DNA of 64,000 nt from Paenibacillus phytohabitans (GCF_013141775.1 NZ_WHOB01000018.1:124001-188000), one strand, 5' to 3'. Numbered from the stretch's first letter, positions 26,809 to 36,780 are shown. A program made the numbers and translations. Notes: generated from the sequence alone by a model not told the origin.

Positions 26809-27476
26809 TCACCATAAGATATCGGACCGCATTGTGCTAACCTCGTAGTACCGCACCCGTTCCTTTGAAAATACAGGTTTAAGCAGTCCTTTATCACTCA
26901 AGGCAATCAGCAGCTTGCGCGCCGTCCGGAAATTGATGTGTAAATATTCAGTCACATCCTTGGGACGAAGCGGCCGTGCAATCCGCCATGCCAGTCTTAA
27001 CACATCCATCTCTTCAGAAATCAAATGCTGAGCGGCAGTACTCCGGGCTAAATAAGGTGCCAACGCCAGCTGCAGCAGCATCCGGCATACCTCCGGATGC
27101 TGCTGGATATCGTCGAATGAGAAATGCAGCATTTTCCAGCCCATTCCAGTTAAAAAGGTATCCCTGTTAAGTGCATAGCTGAATTTTTCACGGTCCATGT
27201 CTTTAACATGACTCTGAAAACCATCGCATTCAATTCCGAAACGGCTGCCGCTTGCAGGCAGAAAAGCAAAATCCAAAAATTGCGACTTGCGGTTCCAGTC
27301 ATAAACTTCGTATTCGGGATGCAGATGCTCCAGCGACTCAAACAGCGGCCACCATACATTCTGTAAAAACAGTTTCTCCGCATAATTGTGTCCACGCACC
27401 AGCCTCCCCGCCGTTCACCAGCTCTTTCATTAGTATGCATCTCAATAAACGTGCAATGTGCCTGTTCAAAGTCCAT
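26809..27476 (-). pseudogene. Nuclease-like (DUF559/Vsr-fold) protein gene, frameshifted
   Basis: The gene should start at ATG 27476 behind AGGAGGTCATTCAT and read MDFEQAHCTF...NERAGERR. It then loses frame in a GGGG run (27406-27409 on the plus strand shown as CCCC) and continues in another frame from about 27399 as VRGHNYAEKLFLQNVWWPL. One missing base in that run restores GERRGxLVRGH. The remaining 196 codons carry a PD-(D/E)xK-like core (LDFAFLP, then FGIECDGF, then a conserved DREKFSYALNRDTFL segment) and a C-terminal winged-helix-like part. Either a recent pseudogene or a sequencing error. Confidence 0.6.
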
Positions 27477-27490
27477 ATGAATGACCTCCT

Positions 27491-27543
27491 GTAAAATAAA
27501 AAAAAACGCCCTTCTCTCCAATGAAATGGAGTAAAGGACGTTC
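27491..27543 (-). terminator. Terminator-like hairpin ahead of the nuclease-like gene
   Basis: On the minus strand AACGTCCTTTACTCCA pairs with TGGAGAGAAGGGCGTT and is followed by a long T run. It would end transcription coming from the CoA-binding gene side. Confidence 0.75.
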
Positions 27544-27652
27544 TTCGTCTGCTTCAAGTATAGCAATCGCAATCAATAAAATCTATATTCTGCATGAGCA
27601 ACATTCGGATTCCAAGGCTTCGCACCGTTCCAGCATTCCGGATTATGAAAAC

Positions 27653-27676
27653 CAGAAGCCGGAGCTTACTCCGGCT
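27653..27676 (-). terminator. Hairpin downstream of the CoA-binding protein gene
   Basis: AGCCGGAG / CTCCGGCT stem followed on the minus strand by TTCTGGTTTTC; a weak terminator. Confidence 0.5.
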
Positions 27677-27713
27677 CCCCTATGAGCTCCTTCATCCGGC
27701 TGCAGTCAAGTAC

Positions 27714-28148
27714 TTATCCCCGGCTCCGGCCCTTCACCGTAATCGCTTCTTCCACCTTGATGCAGCGGTCCATGATGGCGATCATATCGTGGGCAGCGGC
27801 GATGTCAGCCGCCTCCTGGCTGATGATACCCTGCTGCAGCCAGAGCACGCGCGCGCCGATATCCGCGGCTTCCTGCGCTACAGCCGCGCAGTATTCACTG
27901 CGGCGGAATACATTCACAATATCCACCGGCTCAGGAATTTCCGCCAGCGTATGATAGCATTTCTCACCCAGGATCTCTCCGTCTACCGACGGATTGACCG
28001 GAATAATCCGGTACCCCCGGCTCTGCATTGCACCTGCGACCATATAAGAGGTGCGGTCGGTTTTGTCGGATAAGCCGACTACGGCAATATTGCCTGCACC
28101 AGCCAGAATATCTCCAATTTCATCCCTGCTTGGATTCTCAAAGCTCAT
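27714..28148 (-). CDS. CoA-binding domain protein (YccU type)
   Basis: Single Rossmann-fold domain of 144 residues resembling the CoA-binding domain of succinyl-CoA synthetase alpha. The nucleotide loop is IAVVGLSDKTDRTSYMV, followed by GYRIIPVNPSVDGEILGEKCY and the block PVDIVNVFRRSEY, with LWLQQGI near the end. The family is widespread and uncharacterised as to partner. AAGGGGAAATACAC precedes ATG. It is a single gene. Confidence 0.88.
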   Translation of the reverse strand: MSFENPSRDEIGDILAGAGNIAVVGLSDKTDRTSYMVAGAMQSRGYRIIPVNPSVDGEILGEKCYHTLAEIPEPVDIVNVFRRSEYCAAVAQEAADIGARVLWLQQGIISQEAADIAAAHDMIAIMDRCIKVEEAITVKGRSRG

Positions 28149-28315
28149 GTGTATTTCCCCTTCCTGTGGTTAGATGTTCGTTATAAATACATCATACAGC
28201 GGAGCGTAACAAGTTCCAAATTCACATGACACCCGCAACGGCCGAATCCATTCTTAGACAGGCCGGTTAGAAGCCGGGCGGCTGGAGATGCGGTTCCGTT
28301 AGTGCGGCAGAACCC

Positions 28316-28867
28316 TCAGCTCACCGGACACAGCCAGACCATGTGGACAGAATCCGGACCCCAATAATCCTTAACTATCACATAGGGTTCTCCGAATTTC
28401 CGCAGCCACCTGGTTTGTGCACGTCTGTAGCCGCTGTCTAGGCAGAACCGATCAATACCCTGCTCCCGAAGAAATACCATGAGCATTGCAATCAAAGCCG
28501 ACCCAATCCCTTGCCTCTGATATCCAGGCAAAACATACAGACTGCCCAGCTCGCCTACAGCATCCAGCTGATTTCCGATACAGACCCTGATGTCCTCTCC
28601 GCATGGAGCATAAGAAATGGTGCCGACAACCCTACCGTCAATTCTCGCGACCCAGAACCAGATGTCTGAATTCAGCGGATTAAGAGACGCTGCTGCCATT
28701 CGTATCTTGGATTCGATCTCCTGCTGGATGTCCCCCTGCAGGTGACCCAGTCCTTCGCTTTCAAACGCATCCATAATCGCAATCTTATAAAGATCCGATA
28801 CCGGAGAAATATCATCCTCCGTGAGCGGATTGATATTTAACGGACCCACCTTTGTTATTCTACCCAT
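28316..28867 (-). CDS. GNAT family N-acetyltransferase
   Basis: Acyl-CoA-dependent acetyltransferase of about 183 residues, substrate unknown. The acetyl-CoA-binding loop is YVLPGYQRQGIGSALIAMLM; the end IVKDYWGPDSVHMVWL is typical of small GNATs. Its first codons overlap the end of aroA by 13 bp, so it probably depends on aroA transcription and translation. No clear ribosome site exists at 28867; a GTG at codon 7 is an alternative start. Confidence 0.8.
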   Translation of the reverse strand: MGRITKVGPLNINPLTEDDISPVSDLYKIAIMDAFESEGLGHLQGDIQQEIESKIRMAAASLNPLNSDIWFWVARIDGRVVGTISYAPCGEDIRVCIGNQLDAVGELGSLYVLPGYQRQGIGSALIAMLMVFLREQGIDRFCLDSGYRRAQTRWLRKFGEPYVIVKDYWGPDSVHMVWLCPVS

Positions 28868-30147
28868 TCCACATTCGCGCCCAGCGAACGCAGGTGATCG
28901 AAGTATTGCGGGTACGATTTCGCGACATGATGGGCATCCTTGATCCGCAGCGGCTGACGGGCTCTGAGGCCCACTACAGTAAGCGCCATAATTACACGGT
29001 GATCATAATGCGCGTTAATGGTTACGCCGCCTTCAACACCTTCAGGCGTGCCATGTACAATGATCTCATCACGGCGCTCTTCCACCTTCGCTCCGGCACG
29101 GGTCAACTCCGCCAGATAGTCGGTAATCCGGTCGCATTCCTTATAGCGCAGATTCTCCACGTTATAGAAGCGTGATGTCCCTTCGGCAAATACGGCTGCC
29201 GCCACCATGGCCAGTACAGCATCCGTAGCAGCATCACCATCGAATTCCACCGCCTTCAGAATGCCGTTGCCCTGCACATGTACGGTACCATTCTCATGCG
29301 TGAGCGGTACCTCCATCATCCGCAGCACATCAACAATCGCCCGTTCCCCCTGCTTGCTATGCTCGGCCAGACGGTGAATCGTCACATCCGACTTCGTCAC
29401 TGCTGCGGCAGCAAGTACAGCTGCTGATCCCGGGTAATCACCCTGAACCGTATAAGACTTGGCCGCATAAGCCTGCCTACCCGGCACCTTGAAGGACATG
29501 TAATCGTCAGCAGCATGCACAGTAATGCCTGCCTGCTCCATGACTTCAAGTGTCTGTCCGATGACCACTTTGGATTTCAGATCATCCAGTACGATAATTT
29601 CACTGTCTTCATCTAACAGCGGCGTGAGGAACAACAGCGCACTAAGATACTGTGAGCTTACAGCACCGGATACGGTAATCCGTCCGCCCTGCGGTTTACC
29701 GCCGCGAATAGTGATCGGCAGCCTTCCGTTATTATGTTCCACCTCTACACCTAGCTGGCCCAACGCCTGAATCAGGTCATCATGCGGCCGTTTACCGAGC
29801 GAATCCGGATACGTGTTCACGAAAGTGACCTCCGGGCTGAGCGCGGCAACCGCCATCAGGAAGCGCAGCACGGCACCGGCATTCCCGACATTCAGCTCTT
29901 TGACATCACGCGGGTGACGCCCGAACCCCTGCACTACAATCTTCTCCTCATCTTCGGTCAGTACAGCCCCGAGATCGGCGATACATCTGCGGATGGCATC
30001 GCTGTCCTCGCTGTGCGCGGGATGATAAATCGTGCTGACACCTTCCGAGAGGGCAGCTACCAGCAGGTAGCGTGTTGTGTAATTTTTGGATGACAGAGCT
30101 CCGAATTCTCCTTGCAGCGTCGGCGTTGGCCTAACAATAACGTCCAT
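28855..30147 (-). CDS. aroA: 3-phosphoshikimate 1-carboxyvinyltransferase (EPSP synthase)
   Basis: Sixth step of the shikimate pathway: joins PEP to shikimate-3-phosphate. The 430-residue two-domain fold is supported by SKNYTTRYLLVAAL near the start, LNVGNAGAVLRFLMA, the substrate site GAVSSQYLSALLFL, RxxECDRI-type YKECDRI and the late HYDHRVIMAL. aroK lies close by at 30606, divided from it by a rhodanese gene, so two shikimate-pathway genes are near each other here. AAGGAGCGCTTAGATT precedes ATG. Confidence 0.95.
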   Translation of the reverse strand: MDVIVRPTPTLQGEFGALSSKNYTTRYLLVAALSEGVSTIYHPAHSEDSDAIRRCIADLGAVLTEDEEKIVVQGFGRHPRDVKELNVGNAGAVLRFLMAVAALSPEVTFVNTYPDSLGKRPHDDLIQALGQLGVEVEHNNGRLPITIRGGKPQGGRITVSGAVSSQYLSALLFLTPLLDEDSEIIVLDDLKSKVVIGQTLEVMEQAGITVHAADDYMSFKVPGRQAYAAKSYTVQGDYPGSAAVLAAAAVTKSDVTIHRLAEHSKQGERAIVDVLRMMEVPLTHENGTVHVQGNGILKAVEFDGDAATDAVLAMVAAAVFAEGTSRFYNVENLRYKECDRITDYLAELTRAGAKVEERRDEIIVHGTPEGVEGGVTINAHYDHRVIMALTVVGLRARQPLRIKDAHHVAKSYPQYFDHLRSLGANVEWVE

Positions 30148-30196
30148 AATCTAAGCGCTCCTTAAAGTAATATAGTTTCTGTATGTACGGCCCCGT

Positions 30197-30227
30197 TTGA
30201 CAGGGTAATCCGCAGTTGTGTTATCAT
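30197..30227 (+). promoter_or_regulatory. Promoter of the rhodanese gene
   Basis: TTGACA (30197-30202) and TATCAT (30222-30227), spacer 19 bp, about 40 bp ahead of the start. Confidence 0.45.
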
Positions 30228-30264
30228 TGATACATTCTATTAGGACAGAAAAGAGGGTACAACC

Positions 30265-30573
30265 ATGAATGAAATCCCACAGATTACACCGCAGGAACTG
30301 CGTGAGCGAATTGCTTCAGGCGAAGAGCTTGTTCTGATCGACGTCCGCGAAGATGATGAGGTTGCCTTCGGCATGATTCCCGGTGCGCAGCATATCCCGA
30401 TGGGCCTCATCCCGCAGCAGACTGAAGAGCTTCCGGCTGATACCGAGATCATCTTCATTTGCCGTTCCGGTAACCGCAGCCAGCGTGTCTGCGAATATCT
30501 GCAGCAATTCGGCATTAAGGGCTCGAATCTGAGCGGCGGCATGATTGAATGGAATGAAACCGAACAAGCCTAG
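30265..30573 (+). CDS. Rhodanese-like domain protein
   Basis: Single rhodanese domain of 102 residues that could carry sulfane sulfur as a persulfide. The active-site cysteine lies in FICRSGNRSQRV and the domain signatures LIDVREDDE at the start and LSGGMIEW at the end are intact. Single-domain rhodaneses serve in sulfur trafficking or detoxification; no partner gene is adjacent. AGAGGG lies ahead of ATG. Confidence 0.9.
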   Translation: MNEIPQITPQELRERIASGEELVLIDVREDDEVAFGMIPGAQHIPMGLIPQQTEELPADTEIIFICRSGNRSQRVCEYLQQFGIKGSNLSGGMIEWNETEQA

Positions 30574-30605
30574 TCTAAATCACGAACGCAAACATACTTA
30601 AAAGC

Positions 30606-31154
30606 TCAAGCGCGGTAATGCATTAAAATATATTGTGAGACTTCGGCCACATTCAGCTCCGTTGTATCGACCGTGCAGTGCGCGAAACGGTAAGCTTCCC
30701 TGCGCTGCTCCATAATAGCGCGGACCCGTTCTGCGGCATTGCCGGCGAGCAGCGGCCGGTTCTCATCCCCGCTGACACGGGCGATAATCGCTTCCTCAGT
30801 GGCTGTAAGTGCCACAACAAGCCCCTGCTCAAGCATAACCTCAGCATTACCGGGTGCAAGCACTGCGCCTCCGCCTGTAGAGATAATTCTGCGTTCACCC
30901 TGCAGCATCCGCTTCAGTACGGCCGATTCTATCTTCCGGAAGGCCTCTTCGCCGCCTGCGGCAAAAATCTCCGCAATACTCCGGCCTTCACTCTCCGTAA
31001 TTACTGCATCCAGATCAACCAGTTCATATCCAAGCTCCTCAGCCAGCATAGCGCCTACCGTTGACTTCCCCGTAGCCATCATTCCGACGAGTATAATATT
31101 TCTGTTCTCTGTGATATCCCGTATATTCTGCTGCTCTTCCTGATCCCCAGCCAT
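30606..31154 (-). CDS. aroK: Shikimate kinase
   Basis: ATP-dependent kinase of the shikimate pathway, about 182 residues. The P-loop GMMATGKSTVG, the shikimate-binding ELVDLDAVI, the TGGGAVL loop and the lid-region arginine segment ENRPLLAG are all present. The start at 31154 (MAGDQEEQ) has GGAGG five bases ahead; an ATG seven codons upstream lacks a site. It works in the same pathway as aroA at 28.9 kb but is not in one operon with it. Confidence 0.92.
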   Translation of the reverse strand: MAGDQEEQQNIRDITENRNIILVGMMATGKSTVGAMLAEELGYELVDLDAVITESEGRSIAEIFAAGGEEAFRKIESAVLKRMLQGERRIISTGGGAVLAPGNAEVMLEQGLVVALTATEEAIIARVSGDENRPLLAGNAAERVRAIMEQRREAYRFAHCTVDTTELNVAEVSQYILMHYRA

Positions 31155-31226
31155 AACTACCTCCAACCGCGACATTTGTCATATCATAACACAGGGTGAA
31201 AAGTTTGCACAATGCAGCAGAGGTGC

Positions 31227-31276
31227 AAAAAAGCCCGAAAGCTCTCCGCAGGAAGCGAAAAGCATTTCGGGCTCTC
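31227..31276 (-). terminator. gnd terminator
   Basis: AGCCCGAAA / TTTCGGGCT stem with TTTTTT following on the minus strand. Confidence 0.8.
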
Positions 31277-31301
31277 TATAGCTTAAGCTGGGCGGTTACT
31301 G

Positions 31302-32714
31302 TTACTCAGCCAGCCAGTTGTGGTGGAACACGCCTTCTTTGTCCACGCGTTTGAAGGTGTGGGCGCCGAAATAATCGCGTTGTGCCTGCAGCAGGTTCGC
31401 TGGAAGACGTTCTGTACGGTAGCTGTCATAGTAAGCAAGCGCACTGGAGAAGCCGGGAACCGGAATACCCAGAGTTACGGCCGAGGCAATAACTTTGCGC
31501 CATGCGGATTGGTAGTTATCCATAACATCCTTGAAGAACGGATCAAGCAGCAGGTTCTTCAGGTCTGCATTATTGGCATAGGCATCCGTGATGTTCTGCA
31601 GGAACCGGGAGCGGATAATGCAGCCGCCGCGCCAGATCTTGGCCAGTTCACCATATTTCAGATCCCAGCCGTATTCATCAGAAGCTACACGCAGCTGTGC
31701 GAAGCCTTGTGCATACGATACGATTTTGCTGGCGAACAATGCTTTACGCACGTTCTCGATAAATTCAGCCTTGTCACCATCGAAGGCTACAGCAGCAGGA
31801 CCGCTCAGCACTTTGCTGGCTTCAACGCGTTCTTCCTTCATTGCAGACAAGAAGCGGGAGAATACGGATTCGGTGATCATGGACAGTGGCACGCCGAGAT
31901 CCAGCGAGCTTTGGCTTGTCCATTTGCCGGTACCCTTTTGTCCGGCAGCATCAAGAATGACGTCTACCATGGGTTTGCCGGTTTCTTCATCATACTGCGC
32001 GAAGATATCCTTAGTAATTTCGATCAGGTAGCTGTCCAGCTCGCCGCTGTTCCACTCTGCGAAGGTGTTGTGCAGTTCCTTGGCATCCAGGCCCAGCACA
32101 TCTTTCAGCAAATGGTACGCTTCGCCGATCAGCTGCATGTCGCCGTACTCAATGCCGTTATGCACCATTTTTACATAGTGCCCGGCACCGTCCGGTCCGA
32201 TATATGTACAGCAAGGCTCTCCGTCCACTTTGGCAGAAATAGCCGTAAGAATAGGTTCAACCAGCTTATACGCGCTTTCCTGACCTCCAGGCATAATGGA
32301 AGGACCTTTCAGTGCGCCTTCTTCGCCGCCGGATACGCCAGTACCTACGAAACGGAAGCCTTTGTCCTCAAGATATTTGCTGCGGCGAACGGTGTCAGGG
32401 AAATAAGCGTTACCGCCATCAATAATAATATCGCCTTGATCCAAGAACGGCAGCAGCTGCTCAATGGTAGCATCGGTTGCTTTGCCCGCCTGAACCATAA
32501 TCAGGATTTTGCGCGGCACTTCCAGGGATTGTACAAACTCCTCAACTGAGAAAGTACCTACCAGGTTCTTGCCTGCTGCTTCTGCGACCAGATCATGTGT
32601 CTTCTCCGGGGAACGGTTAAACACGGATACGCTAAAGCCTTTGCTCTCGATGTTAAGAGCCAAATTTTTGCCCATTACCGCCAAGCCAATGACGCCGATT
32701 TGTTGTTTTGACAT
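31302..32714 (-). CDS. gnd: 6-phosphogluconate dehydrogenase, decarboxylating
   Basis: Oxidative pentose phosphate enzyme making ribulose-5-phosphate, CO2 and NAD(P)H. The nucleotide loop is [15 protein letters not shown], followed by NRSPEKT. The substrate and catalytic segments [22 protein letters not shown] and the late catalytic/binding block [12 protein letters not shown] are intact; about 470 residues, full length. The start at 32714 (MSKQQIGV) has GGAGAACCAG ahead; the longer frame from 32735 has no site. Confidence 0.96.
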   Translation of the reverse strand: MSKQQIGVIGLAVMGKNLALNIESKGFSVSVFNRSPEKTHDLVAEAAGKNLVGTFSVEEFVQSLEVPRKILIMVQAGKATDATIEQLLPFLDQGDIIIDGGNAYFPDTVRRSKYLEDKGFRFVGTGVSGGEEGALKGPSIMPGGQESAYKLVEPILTAISAKVDGEPCCTYIGPDGAGHYVKMVHNGIEYGDMQLIGEAYHLLKDVLGLDAKELHNTFAEWNSGELDSYLIEITKDIFAQYDEETGKPMVDVILDAAGQKGTGKWTSQSSLDLGVPLSMITESVFSRFLSAMKEERVEASKVLSGPAAVAFDGDKAEFIENVRKALFASKIVSYAQGFAQLRVASDEYGWDLKYGELAKIWRGGCIIRSRFLQNITDAYANNADLKNLLLDPFFKDVMDNYQSAWRKVIASAVTLGIPVPGFSSALAYYDSYRTERLPANLLQAQRDYFGAHTFKRVDKEGVFHHNWLAE

Positions 32715-32928
32715 CTGGTTCTCCACCCTTTGCACCCTGTATTTTTTGTGAAATCCATTTCTCGCAGTATAAGAATACCACCCTTTGTCAGAGACAGCAA
32801 AGTTCCGCCTGCGAAAGAGAGATCAATTTCATTGACAAAGTCCTAAGAATCAGGGAAATTGCTCACAATGACTATTTTAACGGTTTTGAGCGCAGAAGTG
32901 AACCCCTGCACGCAACTTGCATTACAAA

Positions 32929-32960
32929 GTTCAAGGCACCCCATAGCGGGATGCCTTGAA
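32929..32960 (-). terminator. Hairpin downstream of the uncharacterised gene at 32982
   Basis: TTCAAGGCA / TGCCTTGAA stem; weakly T-rich after it on the minus strand. Confidence 0.5.
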
Positions 32961-32981
32961 CAGAAGATAATCAATTCAATT

Positions 32982-33578
32982 TCACCATTCAAGCGCGGCA
33001 AGCTCCCTGGTCAGAATGTTCAGCCTGGCGGTGCAAGCCTCCACTCCGGCAGAATCCTTATTGCGCATGGCTTCACTCAGCCGGTCCAGCTGCTCATCAA
33101 CCTCCAGCCGGCGGTCACGGATCCGCTCCTCGCCTTCAATAGAGTAGAACAGCTTCGTCAGTTCCTGGTCGGATAGCAGCGGACCCTTCTGGTACAGGAC
33201 TCGTTGCTGATATCCGGAAATCTCCACCAGGCGGATCACTTCGCCGAATAGAATATTCTCAATAATAATCTGGCGGTCGCGGAAACGTTTGACTACGGCA
33301 TGGCCGCGCATATCACCAATCAGCTTCTCCATCCATTCAGCCAGGCGCGCATCACGGATCATATAATCTCCCACCAGCTTGAAGCCATCCTTAATCCGCT
33401 GGAAGCGCAGCTTCACAAGCTTGCGTCCGGTGCGCACCGAAATAAGAAAAACATTCTCATTCTCACTCCAGTAAAGGGAATAGCCTTCCTTTATCAGATC
33501 CTTAATCAAGTCCTGGATATGTTGTCTGTCAAACCGGAGCTCCAGATTGCAGTACTCCACTTCGTCATTTTTGTTCAC
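32982..33578 (-). CDS. Uncharacterised protein
   Basis: Cytoplasmic protein of 198 residues that I do not recognise. It is rich in charged residues, with an N-terminal alpha/beta part (CNLELRFDRQHIQDLIKDL) and a C-terminal helical region (ERIRDRRLEVDEQLDRLSEAMRN) that may form a coiled coil. The GTG at 33578 lies four bases after a very strong GGGGGGAG, so the 44 codons upstream in the same frame are left out. It is a single gene with a possible terminator after it. Confidence 0.6.
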   Translation of the reverse strand: MNKNDEVEYCNLELRFDRQHIQDLIKDLIKEGYSLYWSENENVFLISVRTGRKLVKLRFQRIKDGFKLVGDYMIRDARLAEWMEKLIGDMRGHAVVKRFRDRQIIIENILFGEVIRLVEISGYQQRVLYQKGPLLSDQELTKLFYSIEGEERIRDRRLEVDEQLDRLSEAMRNKDSAGVEACTARLNILTRELAALEW

Positions 33579-33824
33579 GGCACTCCCCCCTAACTGCTTG
33601 GTTACAGCATAGCCAGTTTCATGGCCTAACTTAAGAAGTAGAACTGACTGCCGGACCTCCACATACGCACCATCATTTTGCATTCGTCTTACACTTATTT
33701 TATACTTCATTTTATGTAGCGGTAACTTGGTTTATTGACTATTTTTACCCGCTTTGCGCCTTTTCCAAACGCCAGACCCTACTTTTGACGTCATTCCCTG
33801 ATCAATTGGCAAAACAAACTCTAT

Positions 33825-33868
33825 AAAAGCCGCAGGCAGCCGGGTTTACCGGTCTGTCTGCGGCTTTA
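33825..33868 (-). terminator. Terminator of the MFS transporter gene
   Basis: AAAGCCGCAGGCAG / CTGTCTGCGGCTTT stem, about 30 bp after the gene's stop on the minus strand. Confidence 0.75.
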
Positions 33869-33899
33869 GTGTTTCCTAATACTTTAATAAAAACAGCAC

Positions 33900-35189
33900 T
33901 TAATGCGCTCTGCCTTGCTTCAGCTTCGTCCGGTGGACAATCAGCAGATGCAGGCCGAAGAGCAGGACCATTACACCTGCACTGGCCAGAAAAGGCGCAC
34001 TATGGCTGACGGAATCCCATAGCTTGCCGGACAACACGGGACCTGCGACCATTCCTGAGCCCTGCAGCGTCAGGAACAGGCCCCAGACCGTCCCACGCTC
34101 ACCCTTGGGAACCTGCTTGGCCAGGAAGGCATTCCATGCCGGCAGAATAAGCGCATAGCTTATTCCGACCATCGCCACGGCAACGAAGGCCAGCGGCAGC
34201 CAGCGGACCTGCGAGAAGAATGCCAGGGAACAGGCTGCCAGCAGGAAGCCAATGTTGAGGAAGACCGATGTCCCGATCTTATCAACCAGCTTGCCCGCCG
34301 GAATCAGCGCCAGCACGGTGATGCCTCCACCGGCAATCAGCAGCAGGCTGAACTGGTTAGGCGTCACATGCAGCTCGGAGCGGGCGAACAAAGTGACCAC
34401 AGGGGTCATGAGCCCGATGGCAAAAGCCTGCAGGAACAGCGCCGGGAAGAGCAGCCGGCTTACCTTCAGGGAAGTTCTGACCTGATGCCAGGTCCGCTTC
34501 AGGCTCTGCAGCGGCCGCAGCGGCGTACGTGGCGCACCCGCTCCATCAGCATTCATCTCACGGACTACATGAGGCGCATGACCGCCAATCCGGGACGGCA
34601 GCAGCAGCGCTACAGCCACAACAGCAGCGGCGAAGCCCATCAGCACCAGAAAGACTGTACGGTAGCTCTGTCCGCCATGGTCCATCATGAAATTGACGAT
34701 GATCGGGCCGATCCCGGTGCCGGCTAGCGACGCCATCTCCACAGCGCCCATCGCCGCCCCGCTGCTGCCGCTTTCCGTAGAACCGGCAAGTTCAGTAATC
34801 CCTGTCATTGTACAAGGCCATAGCGGCGAAGTCCCTATGCCCAGGACTAGACAGGCAATAGACAATGTGGTTGCATCTTTGGCATAGATGATCAGCCCGA
34901 CAGCCACCAGAATCAGCAGCAGTGCACCTGTCATCGTCCAGCGGTAGCCTATCCGCTCCATCACCCAGCCGAACGGGCTGCGGAACAGATTATCTCCCAG
35001 ATACTGCAGGGCAAAGGCGAAGCCGACCACCGTCACCGACAGGCCCAGAATATTCTCCATATAGACTGGCAGCAGGGCTACCAGCAGCGATCCTTTTACG
35101 AATTCGACCAGAAAAATAATGACCCACATCTCCACAATGAACGGTGAGGCCAAATTGATATGCATACGCTGCGCTACTTTGCCAGACAT
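33900..35189 (-). CDS. Major facilitator superfamily transporter
   Basis: Twelve-helix proton-driven transporter of 429 residues. The loop 2-3 motif appears as FRSPFGWVMERIGYRWTM and a second-half version as IPAGKLVDKIGTSVFLN. The central cytoplasmic loop is long and basic (about residues 195-245). No drug, sugar or siderophore marker is evident, so the substrate is unknown. It is divergent from speA, separated by 92 bp. Confidence 0.85.
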   Translation of the reverse strand: MSGKVAQRMHINLASPFIVEMWVIIFLVEFVKGSLLVALLPVYMENILGLSVTVVGFAFALQYLGDNLFRSPFGWVMERIGYRWTMTGALLLILVAVGLIIYAKDATTLSIACLVLGIGTSPLWPCTMTGITELAGSTESGSSGAAMGAVEMASLAGTGIGPIIVNFMMDHGGQSYRTVFLVLMGFAAAVVAVALLLPSRIGGHAPHVVREMNADGAGAPRTPLRPLQSLKRTWHQVRTSLKVSRLLFPALFLQAFAIGLMTPVVTLFARSELHVTPNQFSLLLIAGGGITVLALIPAGKLVDKIGTSVFLNIGFLLAACSLAFFSQVRWLPLAFVAVAMVGISYALILPAWNAFLAKQVPKGERGTVWGLFLTLQGSGMVAGPVLSGKLWDSVSHSAPFLASAGVMVLLFGLHLLIVHRTKLKQGRAH

Positions 35190-35281
35190 TTCATCACATC
35201 CTAGTATTATGTTGATTGATTTGTTATACTGATGCTTGCTTGAAAAAAACTAATCTTCGCGAAAGGTTGTGACAGCATTAA

Positions 35282-36757
35282 ATGGATCAACATGTAACTC
35301 CCCTCTTCACAGCTCTCAAAAAGCATGCCGCCGGAAACCCAGTTCAATTTCATATTCCGGGACATAAGAAGGGGCTAGGGACCGATGCCGAATTCCGTGA
35401 GTTTATCGGCGATAACGCTCTATCCATAGATTTGATCAATATTGCACCGCTTGATGATCTTCATCAGCCCACCGGGGTTATTCTTGAAGCTCAAAAGCTG
35501 GCTGCAGAGGCCTTCGGCGCCGATTACACGTATTTCAGTGTACAAGGCACGAGCAATGCCATCATGACTATGATCCTCTCTGTCTGCTCAGAAGGAGATA
35601 AAATTATTGTGCCGCGCAATATTCACAAATCCGTGATGTCGGCCATTATTTTCTCCGGAGCCAAGCCTATTTTTGTCTCTCCTGTACAGGATGAGAATCT
35701 TGGGATAGACCACGGCATAACCACAAGCTCGCTCGAACGGGCTTTGAGGCGCCATCCGGATGCCAAAGGTGTCCTCGTTATCAATCCGACGTATTTTGGC
35801 GTGTGCGCCGACCTGCGTTCGATTGTCGACCTGGCCCACAGTTACGGGGTTCCCGTACTTGTGGACGAGGCACATGGAGTATTGATTCATTTTCATGAGG
35901 AGTTACCGGTATCGGCCATGCAGGCCGGTGCGGATATGGCAGCAACCAGCGTGCATAAACTGGGCGGCTCCATGACGCAGAGCTCGGTACTGAATCTCAA
36001 TGCCAAGACAGGTCTTGTTAACCCTCAGCGGGTACAAACCATTCTCAGCATGCTGACCACAACTTCAACTTCATATATTCTGCTTGCTTCTCTGGATACC
36101 TCCAGACGCAATCTGGCGCTAAACGGGCATGAGATGGCCTCAAGAACCATCGCCTTATCCAACTATGCCCGGGACACTATTAACAGCATTGAAGGCTTGT
36201 ACAGCTTCGGTAAAGAAATTCTCGGTACAGAGGCAACCTTTAATCTCGACCCGACTAAGCTTAACATTCACGTCCGCCATCTGGGCATTACCGGATACGA
36301 AACCGAGAACTGGCTGCGTCAGAAGTATAACATCGAAGTAGAACTCAGCGACATGTATAATATTCTTTGCCTGATTACCCCTGGAGATACCCAGGAATCG
36401 GTAGATAAGTTGTTAGCCGCTCTGCGCGTGCTCTCAGCGATCCATTACAGCAAAGGTGAGATCTATGAGATGAAGGTGCAGGTGCCGAATATTCCGCAGC
36501 TGGCCCTGATTCCGAGAGATGCCTTCTACGCCGATACACAGCTGGTTCCCTTCCGGGAGTCTGCAGGCTACATTATTGCAGAATTCATCTATGTTTATCC
36601 GCCGGGCATCCCGATTCTTCTCCCTGGTGAAGTTATTACCCAAGATAACATTGACTATATCATCGACCATGTGGAAATCGGCCTGCCGGTCAAAGGCCCT
36701 GAGGACCGCAGCATCACCAACATCAAAGTAATTGTAGAGGCTGAGCCGATTTCTTAA
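35282..36757 (+). CDS. speA: Arginine decarboxylase (Orn/Lys/Arg decarboxylase family)
   Basis: PLP-dependent fold-type I decarboxylase of 491 residues, the Bacillus SpeA length; makes agmatine from arginine for polyamine synthesis. Marks: FHIPGHKKG near the start, VDEAHGVLIHF for the cofactor aspartate, and the Schiff-base lysine in TSVHKLGGSMTQSS. The C-terminal domain ends in the YVYPPGIPILLPGE segment. Assignment to arginine rather than lysine is from family length and relation to SpeA. No other polyamine genes adjoin it. Confidence 0.88.
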   Translation: MDQHVTPLFTALKKHAAGNPVQFHIPGHKKGLGTDAEFREFIGDNALSIDLINIAPLDDLHQPTGVILEAQKLAAEAFGADYTYFSVQGTSNAIMTMILSVCSEGDKIIVPRNIHKSVMSAIIFSGAKPIFVSPVQDENLGIDHGITTSSLERALRRHPDAKGVLVINPTYFGVCADLRSIVDLAHSYGVPVLVDEAHGVLIHFHEELPVSAMQAGADMAATSVHKLGGSMTQSSVLNLNAKTGLVNPQRVQTILSMLTTTSTSYILLASLDTSRRNLALNGHEMASRTIALSNYARDTINSIEGLYSFGKEILGTEATFNLDPTKLNIHVRHLGITGYETENWLRQKYNIEVELSDMYNILCLITPGDTQESVDKLLAALRVLSAIHYSKGEIYEMKVQVPNIPQLALIPRDAFYADTQLVPFRESAGYIIAEFIYVYPPGIPILLPGEVITQDNIDYIIDHVEIGLPVKGPEDRSITNIKVIVEAEPIS

Positions 36758-36766
36758 TCGGCTCAG
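36741..36766. other. Perfect inverted repeat over the speA stop codon
   Basis: CTGAGCCGATT and AATCGGCTCAG form an 11-bp stem with a 4-base loop; the TAA stop is inside it. The true terminator follows at 36781. Confidence 0.7.
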
Positions 36767-36780
36767 GCCCTGCAGCAATA

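Noticed and set aside
27150..27572. 140-codon minus-strand frame as an independent gene
   Set aside because: Only codons from 27476 to about 27405 look real; beyond the G run it runs out of frame through the nuclease-like gene.
31320..32549. 409-codon plus-strand frame
   Set aside because: Antisense to gnd, whose motifs and ribosome site are clear.
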